Shown: positions 35,806 through 42,977 of the stretch, piece after piece
How the letters are laid out: every line of letters starts with the position of its first letter
Position numbering within the stretch: the first letter of the stretch is position 1
Origin: Bernardetia sp. MNP-M8
GTDB taxonomy: Bacteria > Bacteroidota > Bacteroidia > Cytophagales > Bernardetiaceae
NCBI RefSeq assembly: GCF_037126285.1
Contig: NZ_CP147012.1
Span: 1,116,001-1,180,000 of the forward strand
DNA: 64,000 bases
Direction: 5' to 3'
Translations under genes and position numbers: made by a program
The notes under the pieces: generated by a model
The model's input: the letters and a program-made list of their open reading frames with translations, nothing else
Databases searched by the model: none
What the model was told of the DNA's origin: nothing

Positions 35806-36177
35806 AAAAAAATTTGATTTAATAGGTTTTATATTTTTAAAAAAATAGAAAAAATCCTTATTCATTGGTTTATATTTATTTTATCGAAGTAATATCGAAA
35901 TAACTGTATTTTTAAAGGAGGGTTTTATAAACCTCCAATTAATTTATTAGAAGGGAATTTTATGTTCAATATAATTTCTGATTTATAATTGCACTTTTCA
36001 GAAGGTAAATATAAAGATAAGGCAGTCAATTGCAAATACAAAATTTTGTGTTGCATTAAAATAGTATTACTTACTCTAGCAAAATTATATCTAAATTCTT
36101 TACACAACTTTGATTATAAAATCATAAATGAAAAATTTATTACTGTTATTCTGAAAGAATTATATTATTTTTGAAAA
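35806..36177. other. Intergenic region between divergent genes
   Basis: 372 bases of AT-rich DNA. Short frames on both strands overlap each other and show no family features. It presumably holds promoters for the flanking divergent genes, but I see no clear repeat. Confidence 0.4.
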
Positions 36178-36933
36178 ATGAATACTTCAAATACACCTTC
36201 TACTCGCTCTATTCCAAAAATTGATTCTTCCAAAGGTACTCGTTATGCCATTTCGGACATACACGGTTGCGTTCAAACATTTAAAGCTCTTATCAAGAAA
36301 ATAAATCTTTCTACCGATGACCAACTTTTTTTGTTGGGAGATTATATCAATAAAGGACCTGATAGCAAAGGTGTTTTAGATTATATTATAGAACTTCAAA
36401 AAACCTATTCTGTTTTCTGTTTGCGAGGAAATCATGAAGAACTTCTAATTAGAGCGCACCAACGAGCAGGAGGAGATAAATCTATTCGTTTAGTACCTGT
36501 TTTGCATCGTGGCAGAGGATTAGTAGATGAAAATCGCCGTATTTTACCTGAATATTTACCTTTTTTGGAAAGTTTATGTTATTATTTTGAATTAGAAGAT
36601 TATTATTTAGTTCATGCAGGTTTTGATTTTGAAGCTCCAGACCCTTTTTCTGAAGTTGAAAAAATGCTTTGGTTACGTCATTTTGAAGTGGATACAAGTG
36701 TAGTAGGAGAAAAAAGAATTATTCATGGACATGTTCCAGAGTATTTACAGTTTATTCAAGAAGAGATTGATTATGGTTGTCCTTCTATTTGTATCGATAA
36801 TGGCTGTGTATATAAAACACGCAGAAAAGCAGGTTTGGGGCAGCTTTTAGCCCTGAATTTGGATAGTTTAGAAATAATTTTACAAGAAAATATAGAAACA
36901 GAACGCTCTTCCTCAAGAAGTCATTTTTTATAA
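36178..36933 (+). CDS. Serine/threonine-type metallophosphatase (PPP-like)
   Basis: 251 residues with no signal peptide. The metallophosphoesterase motifs are complete: YAISDIHGCVQTFKAL (DxH), LLGDYINKGPDSKGV (GDxxxxG), CLRGNHEELL (GNHE) and RIIHGHVPEY (GHxP). The order and spacing resemble bacterial PPP-family phosphatases such as PrpE/ApaH-like enzymes, which remove phosphate from phosphoproteins or hydrolyse dinucleoside tetraphosphates in the cytoplasm. The substrate is undetermined. The gene stands alone. Confidence 0.88.
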   Translation: MNTSNTPSTRSIPKIDSSKGTRYAISDIHGCVQTFKALIKKINLSTDDQLFLLGDYINKGPDSKGVLDYIIELQKTYSVFCLRGNHEELLIRAHQRAGGDKSIRLVPVLHRGRGLVDENRRILPEYLPFLESLCYYFELEDYYLVHAGFDFEAPDPFSEVEKMLWLRHFEVDTSVVGEKRIIHGHVPEYLQFIQEEIDYGCPSICIDNGCVYKTRRKAGLGQLLALNLDSLEIILQENIETERSSSRSHFL

Positions 36934-36996
36934 AAAATCAATGCTTTTAATATCATTACATTTTCAATTATCCATTCTCAATACAGTGTAACATAA

Positions 36997-37140
36997 TAAA
37001 CGTTATCACGGTTATTTACAGGTTTGATAATCAACTTAATTATAAAAACTATACCTTTGCTTATTTTTCCTTAGTGGTAGGTTTGCAAACCTACCACTAA
37101 GGAAAAATGAACTTTACAAAATTAACCGTGATAACGTTTA
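36997..37140. repeat. Composite palindromic element, second copy type
   Basis: Outer 18-bp arms (36997-37014 and 37123-37140; AAACGTTATCACGGTTA and its complement) enclose a perfect 46-bp palindrome (37063-37108) that is nearly the same as the one at 746-791 (TTTCCTTAG, TAGGTTTGCAAACCTA). The outer arms differ between the two loci. The design (variable outer arms, shared inner palindrome) suggests a non-coding mobile hairpin that inserted inside another one. Confidence 0.75.
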
Positions 37141-37198
37141 AGTTTTGCGATATTTTAAAAATATTTTTGATGAGAAGTTTTATCAATAAAACTAACTG

Positions 37199-37247
37199 TC
37201 AGACACTTCTGAACGGCTTTAACCCTCAACGAAGTTAAAGTGTCTGA
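37199..37247. repeat. Inverted repeat downstream of the sua5 gene
   Basis: TCAGACACTT (37199-37208) pairs with AAGTGTCTGA (37238-37247). It lies 61 bases beyond the sua5 stop codon on the reverse strand and could be a terminator. Confidence 0.55.
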
Positions 37248-37307
37248 TAGGAATAAAACAATCTCAAAATATAAATAAACTTTTGAAACAGTGTACTCAA
37301 CTATCAA

Positions 37308-38339
37308 TTAATACGCTGCTCTCCTCAAACGGTCATTGATTGCTCTTCCTAATTCTTTTTCAGGTAGAAGTTCTGCTAATATAATTTTGATATTGAGTTT
37401 ATCTAATTCCCTCATATAAGAAAAAAGATTTTGAGCTGCTTCTGAAAAACTTCCTTCTTCTGATAAAATAAATTGATTTTTTAGAGGAATTTGCTTATAT
37501 TTTTTATTGAATGATAAAATCCCCACTTCATTAATTTCTAATTCTTTACTTGCTTCATATTCTTTCAACATTTGCTCAATATTTCCCAAACGCATTTTTA
37601 TTTTAGGTGCATAATGACTCAAAAGCATTCCAGAAGAAGCTACTTTTGTGATTTCTTCTTTTTTATTTTTGTCTTGAGCTTTATCAGAATGAGGATTTGA
37701 ATTTGAATGTTCTTTCACAATCAGTTTTCCTATAACTTTCTCTAGTTCTTCTATTGCTATTCCTCCTTTTCTAAAAACTGTCAGTTGTCCATTTTCTTCG
37801 CCTACAATAGTAGATTCTACACCTATTTTACAGCTTCCTCCATCTAAAATATAATTTACTTTTTTGCCTAATTGCTCAAAAACATGGTTTGCTGTTGTCG
37901 GACTAATGTATCCAAAAGGATTTGCACTAGGTGCAGCTAGTGGAAAATCAAGACTTTTGAGAAGCTCCAAAGTAAGACCATGGTTTGGAATACGAACAGC
38001 GACGTGTGGAAGTCCACTCGTTACAAGGTCTGGAATAATTGATTTTCTAGGTAAAAGAAGCGTCAAAGCACCTGCCCAAAACTGTTTTCCTAGTTCTTCT
38101 GCCCAACTTGGAAAATCAGTTGTCCAGCTTTTAATTTTATCGATATTGTCTGTATGGACAATCAGAGGGTCAAAAGTAGGACGATTTTTGGCTTCAAAAA
38201 TTTTGGCAACAGCCTTTATATCAAAAGCATTGGCTGCCAAACCATAAACTGTTTCAGTAGGAATAGCAACTAAATTTCCTTTTTCTAAATTTTCTTTCGC
38301 AATTTTTATATTGCATCCAATAATTGATTTTTGATTCAA
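37308..38339 (-). CDS. sua5: L-threonylcarbamoyladenylate synthase (Sua5/YrdC type)
   Basis: About 343 residues. The YrdC domain is clear: GNLVAIPTETVYGLAANAFD, IFEAKNRPTFDPLIVH, FWAGALTLLLP, VAVRIPNH, PLAAPSANPFGYISPTTA and GVESTIVGEENGQLTVFRKGG. A C-terminal Sua5 domain follows (SSGMLLSHYAPKIKM). The enzyme makes threonylcarbamoyl-AMP for t6A37 of tRNA. The start is uncertain: no in-frame ATG exists, and the open frame extends with TTG codons into a REP hairpin (to 38423). I chose the TTG at 38339, because the family normally begins a few residues before the KAKE-like helix. A TTG or ATT start, or a disturbed 5' end, is possible. Confidence 0.88.
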   Translation of the reverse strand: MNQKSIIGCNIKIAKENLEKGNLVAIPTETVYGLAANAFDIKAVAKIFEAKNRPTFDPLIVHTDNIDKIKSWTTDFPSWAEELGKQFWAGALTLLLPRKSIIPDLVTSGLPHVAVRIPNHGLTLELLKSLDFPLAAPSANPFGYISPTTANHVFEQLGKKVNYILDGGSCKIGVESTIVGEENGQLTVFRKGGIAIEELEKVIGKLIVKEHSNSNPHSDKAQDKNKKEEITKVASSGMLLSHYAPKIKMRLGNIEQMLKEYEASKELEINEVGILSFNKKYKQIPLKNQFILSEEGSFSEAAQNLFSYMRELDKLNIKIILAELLPEKELGRAINDRLRRAAY

Positions 38340-38398
38340 AATGTAATCTAGTTTTTTCTTTAAAATGAATGAAAGATTATGTATTAATGTTATGTGTC

Positions 38399-38415
38399 GT
38401 TGGTGAGACACCAAC
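38399..38415. repeat. REP hairpin, short form
   Basis: GTTGGTG/CACCAAC with a 3-base loop, directly upstream of sua5 and possibly having replaced its original 5' flank. AACAGC follows. Confidence 0.6.
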
Positions 38416-38431
38416 AACAGCAAAAATTATA

Positions 38432-38929
38432 TTACTTGTCTTGTAGAGGATGTCCTATACTAAAAAAAAATGTTCGTAATTTATCAAATATTGTACAATC
38501 TGTTTTTATGTTATCTTGAGAATCATTTTCTATTCTATCACAAGACAAACAAACATTTAATAAAGATATTATATTGTGATTACTATCATAAAATACAATC
38601 ATTTCTCTAAAAACTGGCGCACACATCCAATCATATTGTTGACTAAAATCTGTACTTAAAATTTGCTGTAAAACTTCATATTCGGTACTATTTTTTATAA
38701 AAACACCAGTTTCTTTTGCTGTTGGATGAGGAAGACCTGTTTTTACTAACAGTTCTTTTGTTCCCCTAATCATTAGGCTTAATACTTTACTTCTTTCTAT
38801 TTCATCTATTATATTTTTTAGTTTGACATTCAACTCATCATTATAACTTCTACTTTCTTCTAATCTAAGAAGAGAATAGGTTTTGAAATATGAAAAGTTT
38901 AAATTTTCAATAAATTCTTTTGTAGTCAT
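38432..38929 (-). CDS. Accessory protein of unknown function
   Basis: 165 residues with no signal peptide. The C-terminal half (CAPVFREMIVFYDSNHNIIS, then LLNVCLSCDRIEND) has a buried beta-hairpin and a CxxC pair. An N-terminal helical region precedes it. I recognise the pattern from small uncharacterised Bacteroidota proteins that often lie in accessory clusters, but I cannot name a family. It sits between sua5 and the dehydrogenase gene, with palindromes on both sides. Confidence 0.6.
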   Translation of the reverse strand: MTTKEFIENLNFSYFKTYSLLRLEESRSYNDELNVKLKNIIDEIERSKVLSLMIRGTKELLVKTGLPHPTAKETGVFIKNSTEYEVLQQILSTDFSQQYDWMCAPVFREMIVFYDSNHNIISLLNVCLSCDRIENDSQDNIKTDCTIFDKLRTFFFSIGHPLQDK

Positions 38930-38941
38930 AATTATTTTTAT

Positions 38942-38971
38942 ACCCTAAGATTCTTCAAAGACTCTTAGGGT
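38942..38971. repeat. CCCTAAG palindrome (family member 4)
   Basis: ACCCTAAGA (38942-38950) pairs with TCTTAGGGT (38963-38971). It lies 11 bases beyond the stop codon of the dehydrogenase gene on the reverse strand. Confidence 0.65.
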
Positions 38972-38982
38972 TTGAGTTTAAT

Positions 38983-40248
38983 CTATTTTCCTTCCAAATA
39001 ATCTCTCAAATACTCAAATTCTGCTGTCAAATCTTTGTCTTTGGTAAGATTTGCTCTAGCAATTCGGTTTCCATCTGTAAAATTATGCTCTTTCAAATAA
39101 GAAGGATTATCTTCAAATAATAAATACGGCAAAACTTGATCTATAAGTTCTCTACCAAAATCTCTTGAGGCATCTCTAGGAAGTTCACAAGGCAAATTAT
39201 CAACTGCCATAACTGTTATATTTTTTTCATCAGAAAATGGTTTTTCTTCACTTTCTGTTTCTACATTATAATCATAAAATGGCTCTGCAATAGTAGAAGG
39301 ACGACTTGTAGAAGGAATAGAACCTTCAATATCACACGTAATATCTGCTATCACTTTGATTTTAAAATCATTTTGTTTCATTTCTTCTTTAGTAAACAAA
39401 ACAGGCGATTTTGGATTCCAATAGGCAGCAGCAATCAGTAAATCAGTCTTTTTAGCAAAGTCTGAAAAATGACTATTGTAGTCTGTGGCATTATTATAAA
39501 AATCTTTCAAGTCAAAATCTTTATTTTCTTTTGTTTGTCCTTTTTTAAAATGATAATCCTGTGAGCGAAGACGAGTAAAAACAGCTTCATCAAATTCTTT
39601 ATTCAAATAATCTTCTGGACTGACTTCCTTTATTTTCATTCCTTCCAAAACTTCTACCGAACCTTTTGCAACTCTTCCACCTCCTGTAACGGCAATTTTG
39701 ATAGTTGGAAGTTTTACTTTCTCAAATTCGCTCCACATTTCATCCATATCAAAACATTCATTGGCAGGTTTCAAATCAAATAAATCAAAACGCTTTCCAT
39801 AGGTCAAAATCCCATTATATGCTCCTACAATTCCTGCATAACGACCAAAAGCAATCACTCTTTGTCCTGCTGCATTTGTCAGAACCTCATAATCTATAAG
39901 ACGAATATTTTTTTCTATAATTTTTTCTAATAAATCTCTATTATACGGCTGTTTTTTGATGGTATGAGAGAAAAACAAATAGGTTTTGCCTTCAATAAGT
40001 TGAGGTTTAGGAACTTCTTTTACACCTAAAAGAATACTCGCTTCATTTATATCTTCTGTAACTCTACAACCTACTTTTTCGTACTCTTCATCTGAAAAAC
40101 AACGAATTGGACTAGGCTGAACCAATATTTCGAAATCTTTATCAGTAATTCTATATTTATCTAAAACTTCTTTGCACTGTTTGGGAGTAAGGGCGACACG
40201 ACGGTCTGGTGGTGTTTTGCCTTCACGAATAAGAGCTATTTTTTGCAT
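38983..40248 (-). CDS. Saccharopine dehydrogenase (lysine-forming)/alanine dehydrogenase-like NAD(P) enzyme
   Basis: 421 residues. The N-terminal AlaDh/PNT-like domain reads KIALIREGKTPPDRRVALTP, then LGVKEVPKPQLIEGKTYLFF and RLIDYEVLTN, with GRYAGIVGAYNG. The nucleotide-binding loop is IAVTGGGRVAKGSVEVL. The later stretches IADITCDIEGSIPSTSRPST, DNLPCELPRDASRDFG and LPYLLFED resemble the LYS1-type saccharopine dehydrogenase, which reversibly cleaves saccharopine to lysine and 2-oxoglutarate. Bacteroidota homologues are usually called NAD(P)-dependent oxidoreductase. The exact substrate is inferred. Confidence 0.82.
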   Translation of the reverse strand: MQKIALIREGKTPPDRRVALTPKQCKEVLDKYRITDKDFEILVQPSPIRCFSDEEYEKVGCRVTEDINEASILLGVKEVPKPQLIEGKTYLFFSHTIKKQPYNRDLLEKIIEKNIRLIDYEVLTNAAGQRVIAFGRYAGIVGAYNGILTYGKRFDLFDLKPANECFDMDEMWSEFEKVKLPTIKIAVTGGGRVAKGSVEVLEGMKIKEVSPEDYLNKEFDEAVFTRLRSQDYHFKKGQTKENKDFDLKDFYNNATDYNSHFSDFAKKTDLLIAAAYWNPKSPVLFTKEEMKQNDFKIKVIADITCDIEGSIPSTSRPSTIAEPFYDYNVETESEEKPFSDEKNITVMAVDNLPCELPRDASRDFGRELIDQVLPYLLFEDNPSYLKEHNFTDGNRIARANLTKDKDLTAEFEYLRDYLEGK

Positions 40249-40288
40249 AAAAAAGAAAAGGTGTTTTTGTGTGTTAAATTCAATTTTG

Positions 40289-40392
40289 ATGCAAATTACA
40301 AAAAAATATTCCTTCTTTTACTCCTCTGTTTACTCATCGTCTAAAGTTTGTAAAAAAGCAATTACATCTTTGATTTCTTGTTGTGAAATGTT
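40289..40392 (-). repeat. Peroxidase 3' end, orphan tail copy
   Basis: 104 bases aligned without gaps to 40931-41034, with 98 identities and a 60-base identical block. On the reverse strand it still reads NISQQEIKDVIAFLQTLDDE and stop, against NLSEQEIKDVIAFLRTLDDE in the peroxidase. It starts one base after the barstar stop codon. Confidence 0.95.
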
Positions 40393-40393
40393 T

Positions 40394-40897
40394 TTACCTT
40401 TCTTTGTCATTTAAAAGATAGAGATTTATAGCTCCAATAGGTTCAGTAATTTTAAAGTTTCTATCATTTATTTGTACCAAAAGTAATAATTTTTTTCCGT
40501 GAGCAAATTTTTGTCTGCCTTGCTCTGCAAAAACATCCAAAAGCATTGTTATACTCCATTTATCTAAGTGGTTCAAGTGTCTGAAAACTATTAATGTACC
40601 TTCATCACTTACCTCATAATCACGTAAACAATCATTGAGAGCATCAAAGTTTTTACCATAATAATCTGGGAAGTTTAATTTATGTTGAAGGTCATAGTGT
40701 AACTCTGCTTTATTTGATAAAAAATCTCCTTCAAACTCTATTATCTCATAATTTTTATCTTTCAATAATTCAATATCATAGTCCATGATACTTTCTTTAT
40801 GGTATAATCTTACACAACCATTACTTATTATGTTTAAATCTATATTCTTATCTCGTATCTGTTGCCATTTTTTGGCTTTTTCTTCGTAGGTTTCCAT
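40394..40897 (-). CDS. Barstar-family protein
   Basis: 167 residues. The barstar fold is seen in the C-terminal two thirds: EIIEFEGDFLSNKAELHYDL, then LNFPDYYGKNFDALNDCLRD (the hallmark F-P-x-Y-Y/F-G-x-N-x-D-A-L) and TLIVFRHLNHLD. Barstar inhibits the extracellular RNase barnase. Bacteroidota members are usually immunity proteins of polymorphic toxins or orphan inhibitors. No barnase-like gene is adjacent, so it may be an orphan immunity gene. It lies in its own 642-bp unit bounded by two copies of the peroxidase gene's 3' end. A longer N-terminus than canonical barstar (about 45 residues) is present. Confidence 0.85.
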   Translation of the reverse strand: METYEEKAKKWQQIRDKNIDLNIISNGCVRLYHKESIMDYDIELLKDKNYEIIEFEGDFLSNKAELHYDLQHKLNFPDYYGKNFDALNDCLRDYEVSDEGTLIVFRHLNHLDKWSITMLLDVFAEQGRQKFAHGKKLLLLVQINDRNFKITEPIGAINLYLLNDKER

Positions 40898-40930
40898 TTA
40901 AAAAAATTAAAAAGTATACAACTTAAGTTT

Positions 40931-41034
40931 ATGCAAATTACAAAAAAATATTCCTTCTTTTACTCCTCTGTTTACTCATCGTCTAAAGTTCGTAGAAAAG
41001 CAATTACATCTTTGATTTCTTGTTCTGATAGATT
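40931..41034 (-). repeat. Peroxidase 3' end and 3' flank (copy in the intact gene)
   Basis: The last 21 codons of the dihaem peroxidase, including the stop codon, plus 41 bases of its 3' flank. The second copy is at 40289-40392, exactly 642 bases away. Confidence 0.95.
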
Positions 41035-42834
41035 CAAAGGTTCGGCTGGTAGAGTTTGATATTCCAAATCAATTCCGATTCCTGCGCCTCCACCACGGTT
41101 ATAAAAGTCCATTACTTGTTCTAATGTTTGATAAACGCCATTGTGCATATAAGGAGCTGTTTTTGAGATATTTCGAAGTGTTGGAGTTTTGAAAAAATGC
41201 TTTCTTTCTTCGGTCTGAAAAACGTTGTATCTTCCAAAATCAGTATCAATTTTTGCATTGAGAGTATCGTTTTTTGAAGGAACACCAATAAGCTCAATTT
41301 CAGATTCTCTAAACGAAGAAGGAACAGTTCCATTGAAAAGAGGTGCAAAATGACAGGTCGCACAAGCAGCTTTTCCCATAAAAAGATTGAAACCATTGAT
41401 TTCATTTTGTGTAAAAGAATTTTCTGTTCCTTTCATATTTCTGTCTAATTTAGAAGAAAAAGGCGAAAGACTACGGATATAATCTGCCATTGCTGTTCTG
41501 ATATTTTGTTCTGTCAAACTATCTGAATAAAGTTTTGAAAACTGCTGAACATAAACAGGATTTTCTTTGACAGCTTTTAATAAAATTTCTGCATTGGTAT
41601 GAAATTCTGTTTCATTATTGATAACTGATACAATTTGCCCTTCCAAGCTTCCTGCTCTATTATCATAAAAAAAACCTTTTTGAAGTGCTGCATAAGTTAG
41701 TGTTGGACTGTTTCTTTTTTGTCCTTCAGGAATTTTCTTTCCATCTGTAAATGCTCGGCTTTGCTGATGACAGGTTGCACAACTCATTTTTTTGTTGCTT
41801 GAAAGATTTACATCATTAAAAAGCTGTTTTCCCAAAACGATTTTATCTTTGGAAATTTGTCCTAATTTTTGGTCAGAAAAGAAATTTAGATTGAATGTAG
41901 AATCTGAAAAAAGCGAAGTTGCATCGTTTTGAAAGGCAAGTTCTAAAGGAAAATCTATTTTCCAGTCTTTTACTGTTTTGTTCCAAAGCTGAATTTGTGA
42001 TTCTGTGTGATTTTTTATGAATGAATATCTATCAAAATTTTCAAAATTGGTTTTGTCATCTTCATTTAAAAACTGAATACTTTTCTTTAGTGATTCTTTC
42101 CATTCTTGATAAAGTTGCTGGTCTTCAAATTGAGTTTCAAAGAAAGATAAATAGTTTTCTAACTCTTGATAAACGATTTTATTGTCATAAAGAGAAATTC
42201 CAGAAGGCGAGTCAAAACCTGTAACTCCTGTCAAGGCAACTCTAAAAATAGCATCTCTAAAAAGCCACAAAAAATGATAATTTTTATACACAGAAAGATT
42301 TGTATTCCTTTCAATCAATCGAAGACGTTGAAGCGTTTTGTCAGCATTTTTTTGAATTTTTTTGACTATTTCTTTTTCTATATTTCCAGTTGGATTGATT
42401 TCTAAAAACAAAAGCTCTTCCAATACTTGAAAACCAAAAGGCTCATTTATTTTGATATTGGTAGCATCTTCTTCTTCTACTTTCAAAAGATTTGGAGAGA
42501 TAAGTGTTTTGTAATTATTTGCATCCACAAAAGATAAAATCGGTTCTATTTTCTTAAAATTATTTCTCGCTTCTCTATAATGTTCTTGACTTTTTTGGAT
42601 ATGAATTTTATTATAAGCTGTGTCTTTATCAATAAAATTGAGTGCTTTTTTGGTAGCTTCTAAATTATTGATACAGTTTTCTATATTCGATAAATAGATC
42701 GCTTCTATTTCTTTGAATGGATTTTTAGTTTCTTGAAGATTATTTTTTTGAGAAGTTTCTTTTTGTGAATTGGTACAAGAAACAACAAAAAGTAAACTAG
42801 AAAATAAAGTAAGGAGGGAAATTGGGAATTTCAT
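40972..42834 (-). CDS. Dihaem cytochrome c peroxidase-like lipoprotein
   Basis: 620 residues with a signal peptide and the lipobox-like FVVSC (Cys20). The N-terminal 300 residues are helical, without a recognised catalytic motif. The C-terminal region is a CcpA/MauG-type dihaem domain: haem motifs CATCHQQSRAFTDG and CATCHFAPLFNG, and FFKTPTLRNISKTAPYMHNG with the conserved Met-His loop. Such enzymes reduce hydrogen peroxide or modify substrates in the periplasm. The helical extension resembles imelysin/peptidase M75-like fusions found in Bacteroidota. Its 3' end is duplicated beyond the barstar gene. Confidence 0.85.
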   Translation of the reverse strand: MKFPISLLTLFSSLLFVVSCTNSQKETSQKNNLQETKNPFKEIEAIYLSNIENCINNLEATKKALNFIDKDTAYNKIHIQKSQEHYREARNNFKKIEPILSFVDANNYKTLISPNLLKVEEEDATNIKINEPFGFQVLEELLFLEINPTGNIEKEIVKKIQKNADKTLQRLRLIERNTNLSVYKNYHFLWLFRDAIFRVALTGVTGFDSPSGISLYDNKIVYQELENYLSFFETQFEDQQLYQEWKESLKKSIQFLNEDDKTNFENFDRYSFIKNHTESQIQLWNKTVKDWKIDFPLELAFQNDATSLFSDSTFNLNFFSDQKLGQISKDKIVLGKQLFNDVNLSSNKKMSCATCHQQSRAFTDGKKIPEGQKRNSPTLTYAALQKGFFYDNRAGSLEGQIVSVINNETEFHTNAEILLKAVKENPVYVQQFSKLYSDSLTEQNIRTAMADYIRSLSPFSSKLDRNMKGTENSFTQNEINGFNLFMGKAACATCHFAPLFNGTVPSSFRESEIELIGVPSKNDTLNAKIDTDFGRYNVFQTEERKHFFKTPTLRNISKTAPYMHNGVYQTLEQVMDFYNRGGGAGIGIDLEYQTLPAEPLNLSEQEIKDVIAFLRTLDDE

Positions 42835-42911
42835 TTGAGGTAATTAAAAAATCCTCGCTGACGGTTCAGACCTCAACGACGGTTAGTATTTGTAATATAA
42901 ATTATCAAAAA

Positions 42912-42950
42912 CCCTAAGAAAAAATTGAATAATTCAATAGTTTCTTAGGG
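42912..42950. repeat. CCCTAAG palindrome (family member 5)
   Basis: CCCTAAGAAA (42912-42921) pairs with TTTCTTAGGG (42941-42950), with an inner ATTGAAT/ATTCAAT pairing. It lies 27 bases beyond the stop codon of the PhoX-like gene on the reverse strand and is a probable terminator. Confidence 0.7.
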
Positions 42951-42977
42951 CTGTTTTAGTAAATAAGAATAGAAAAA

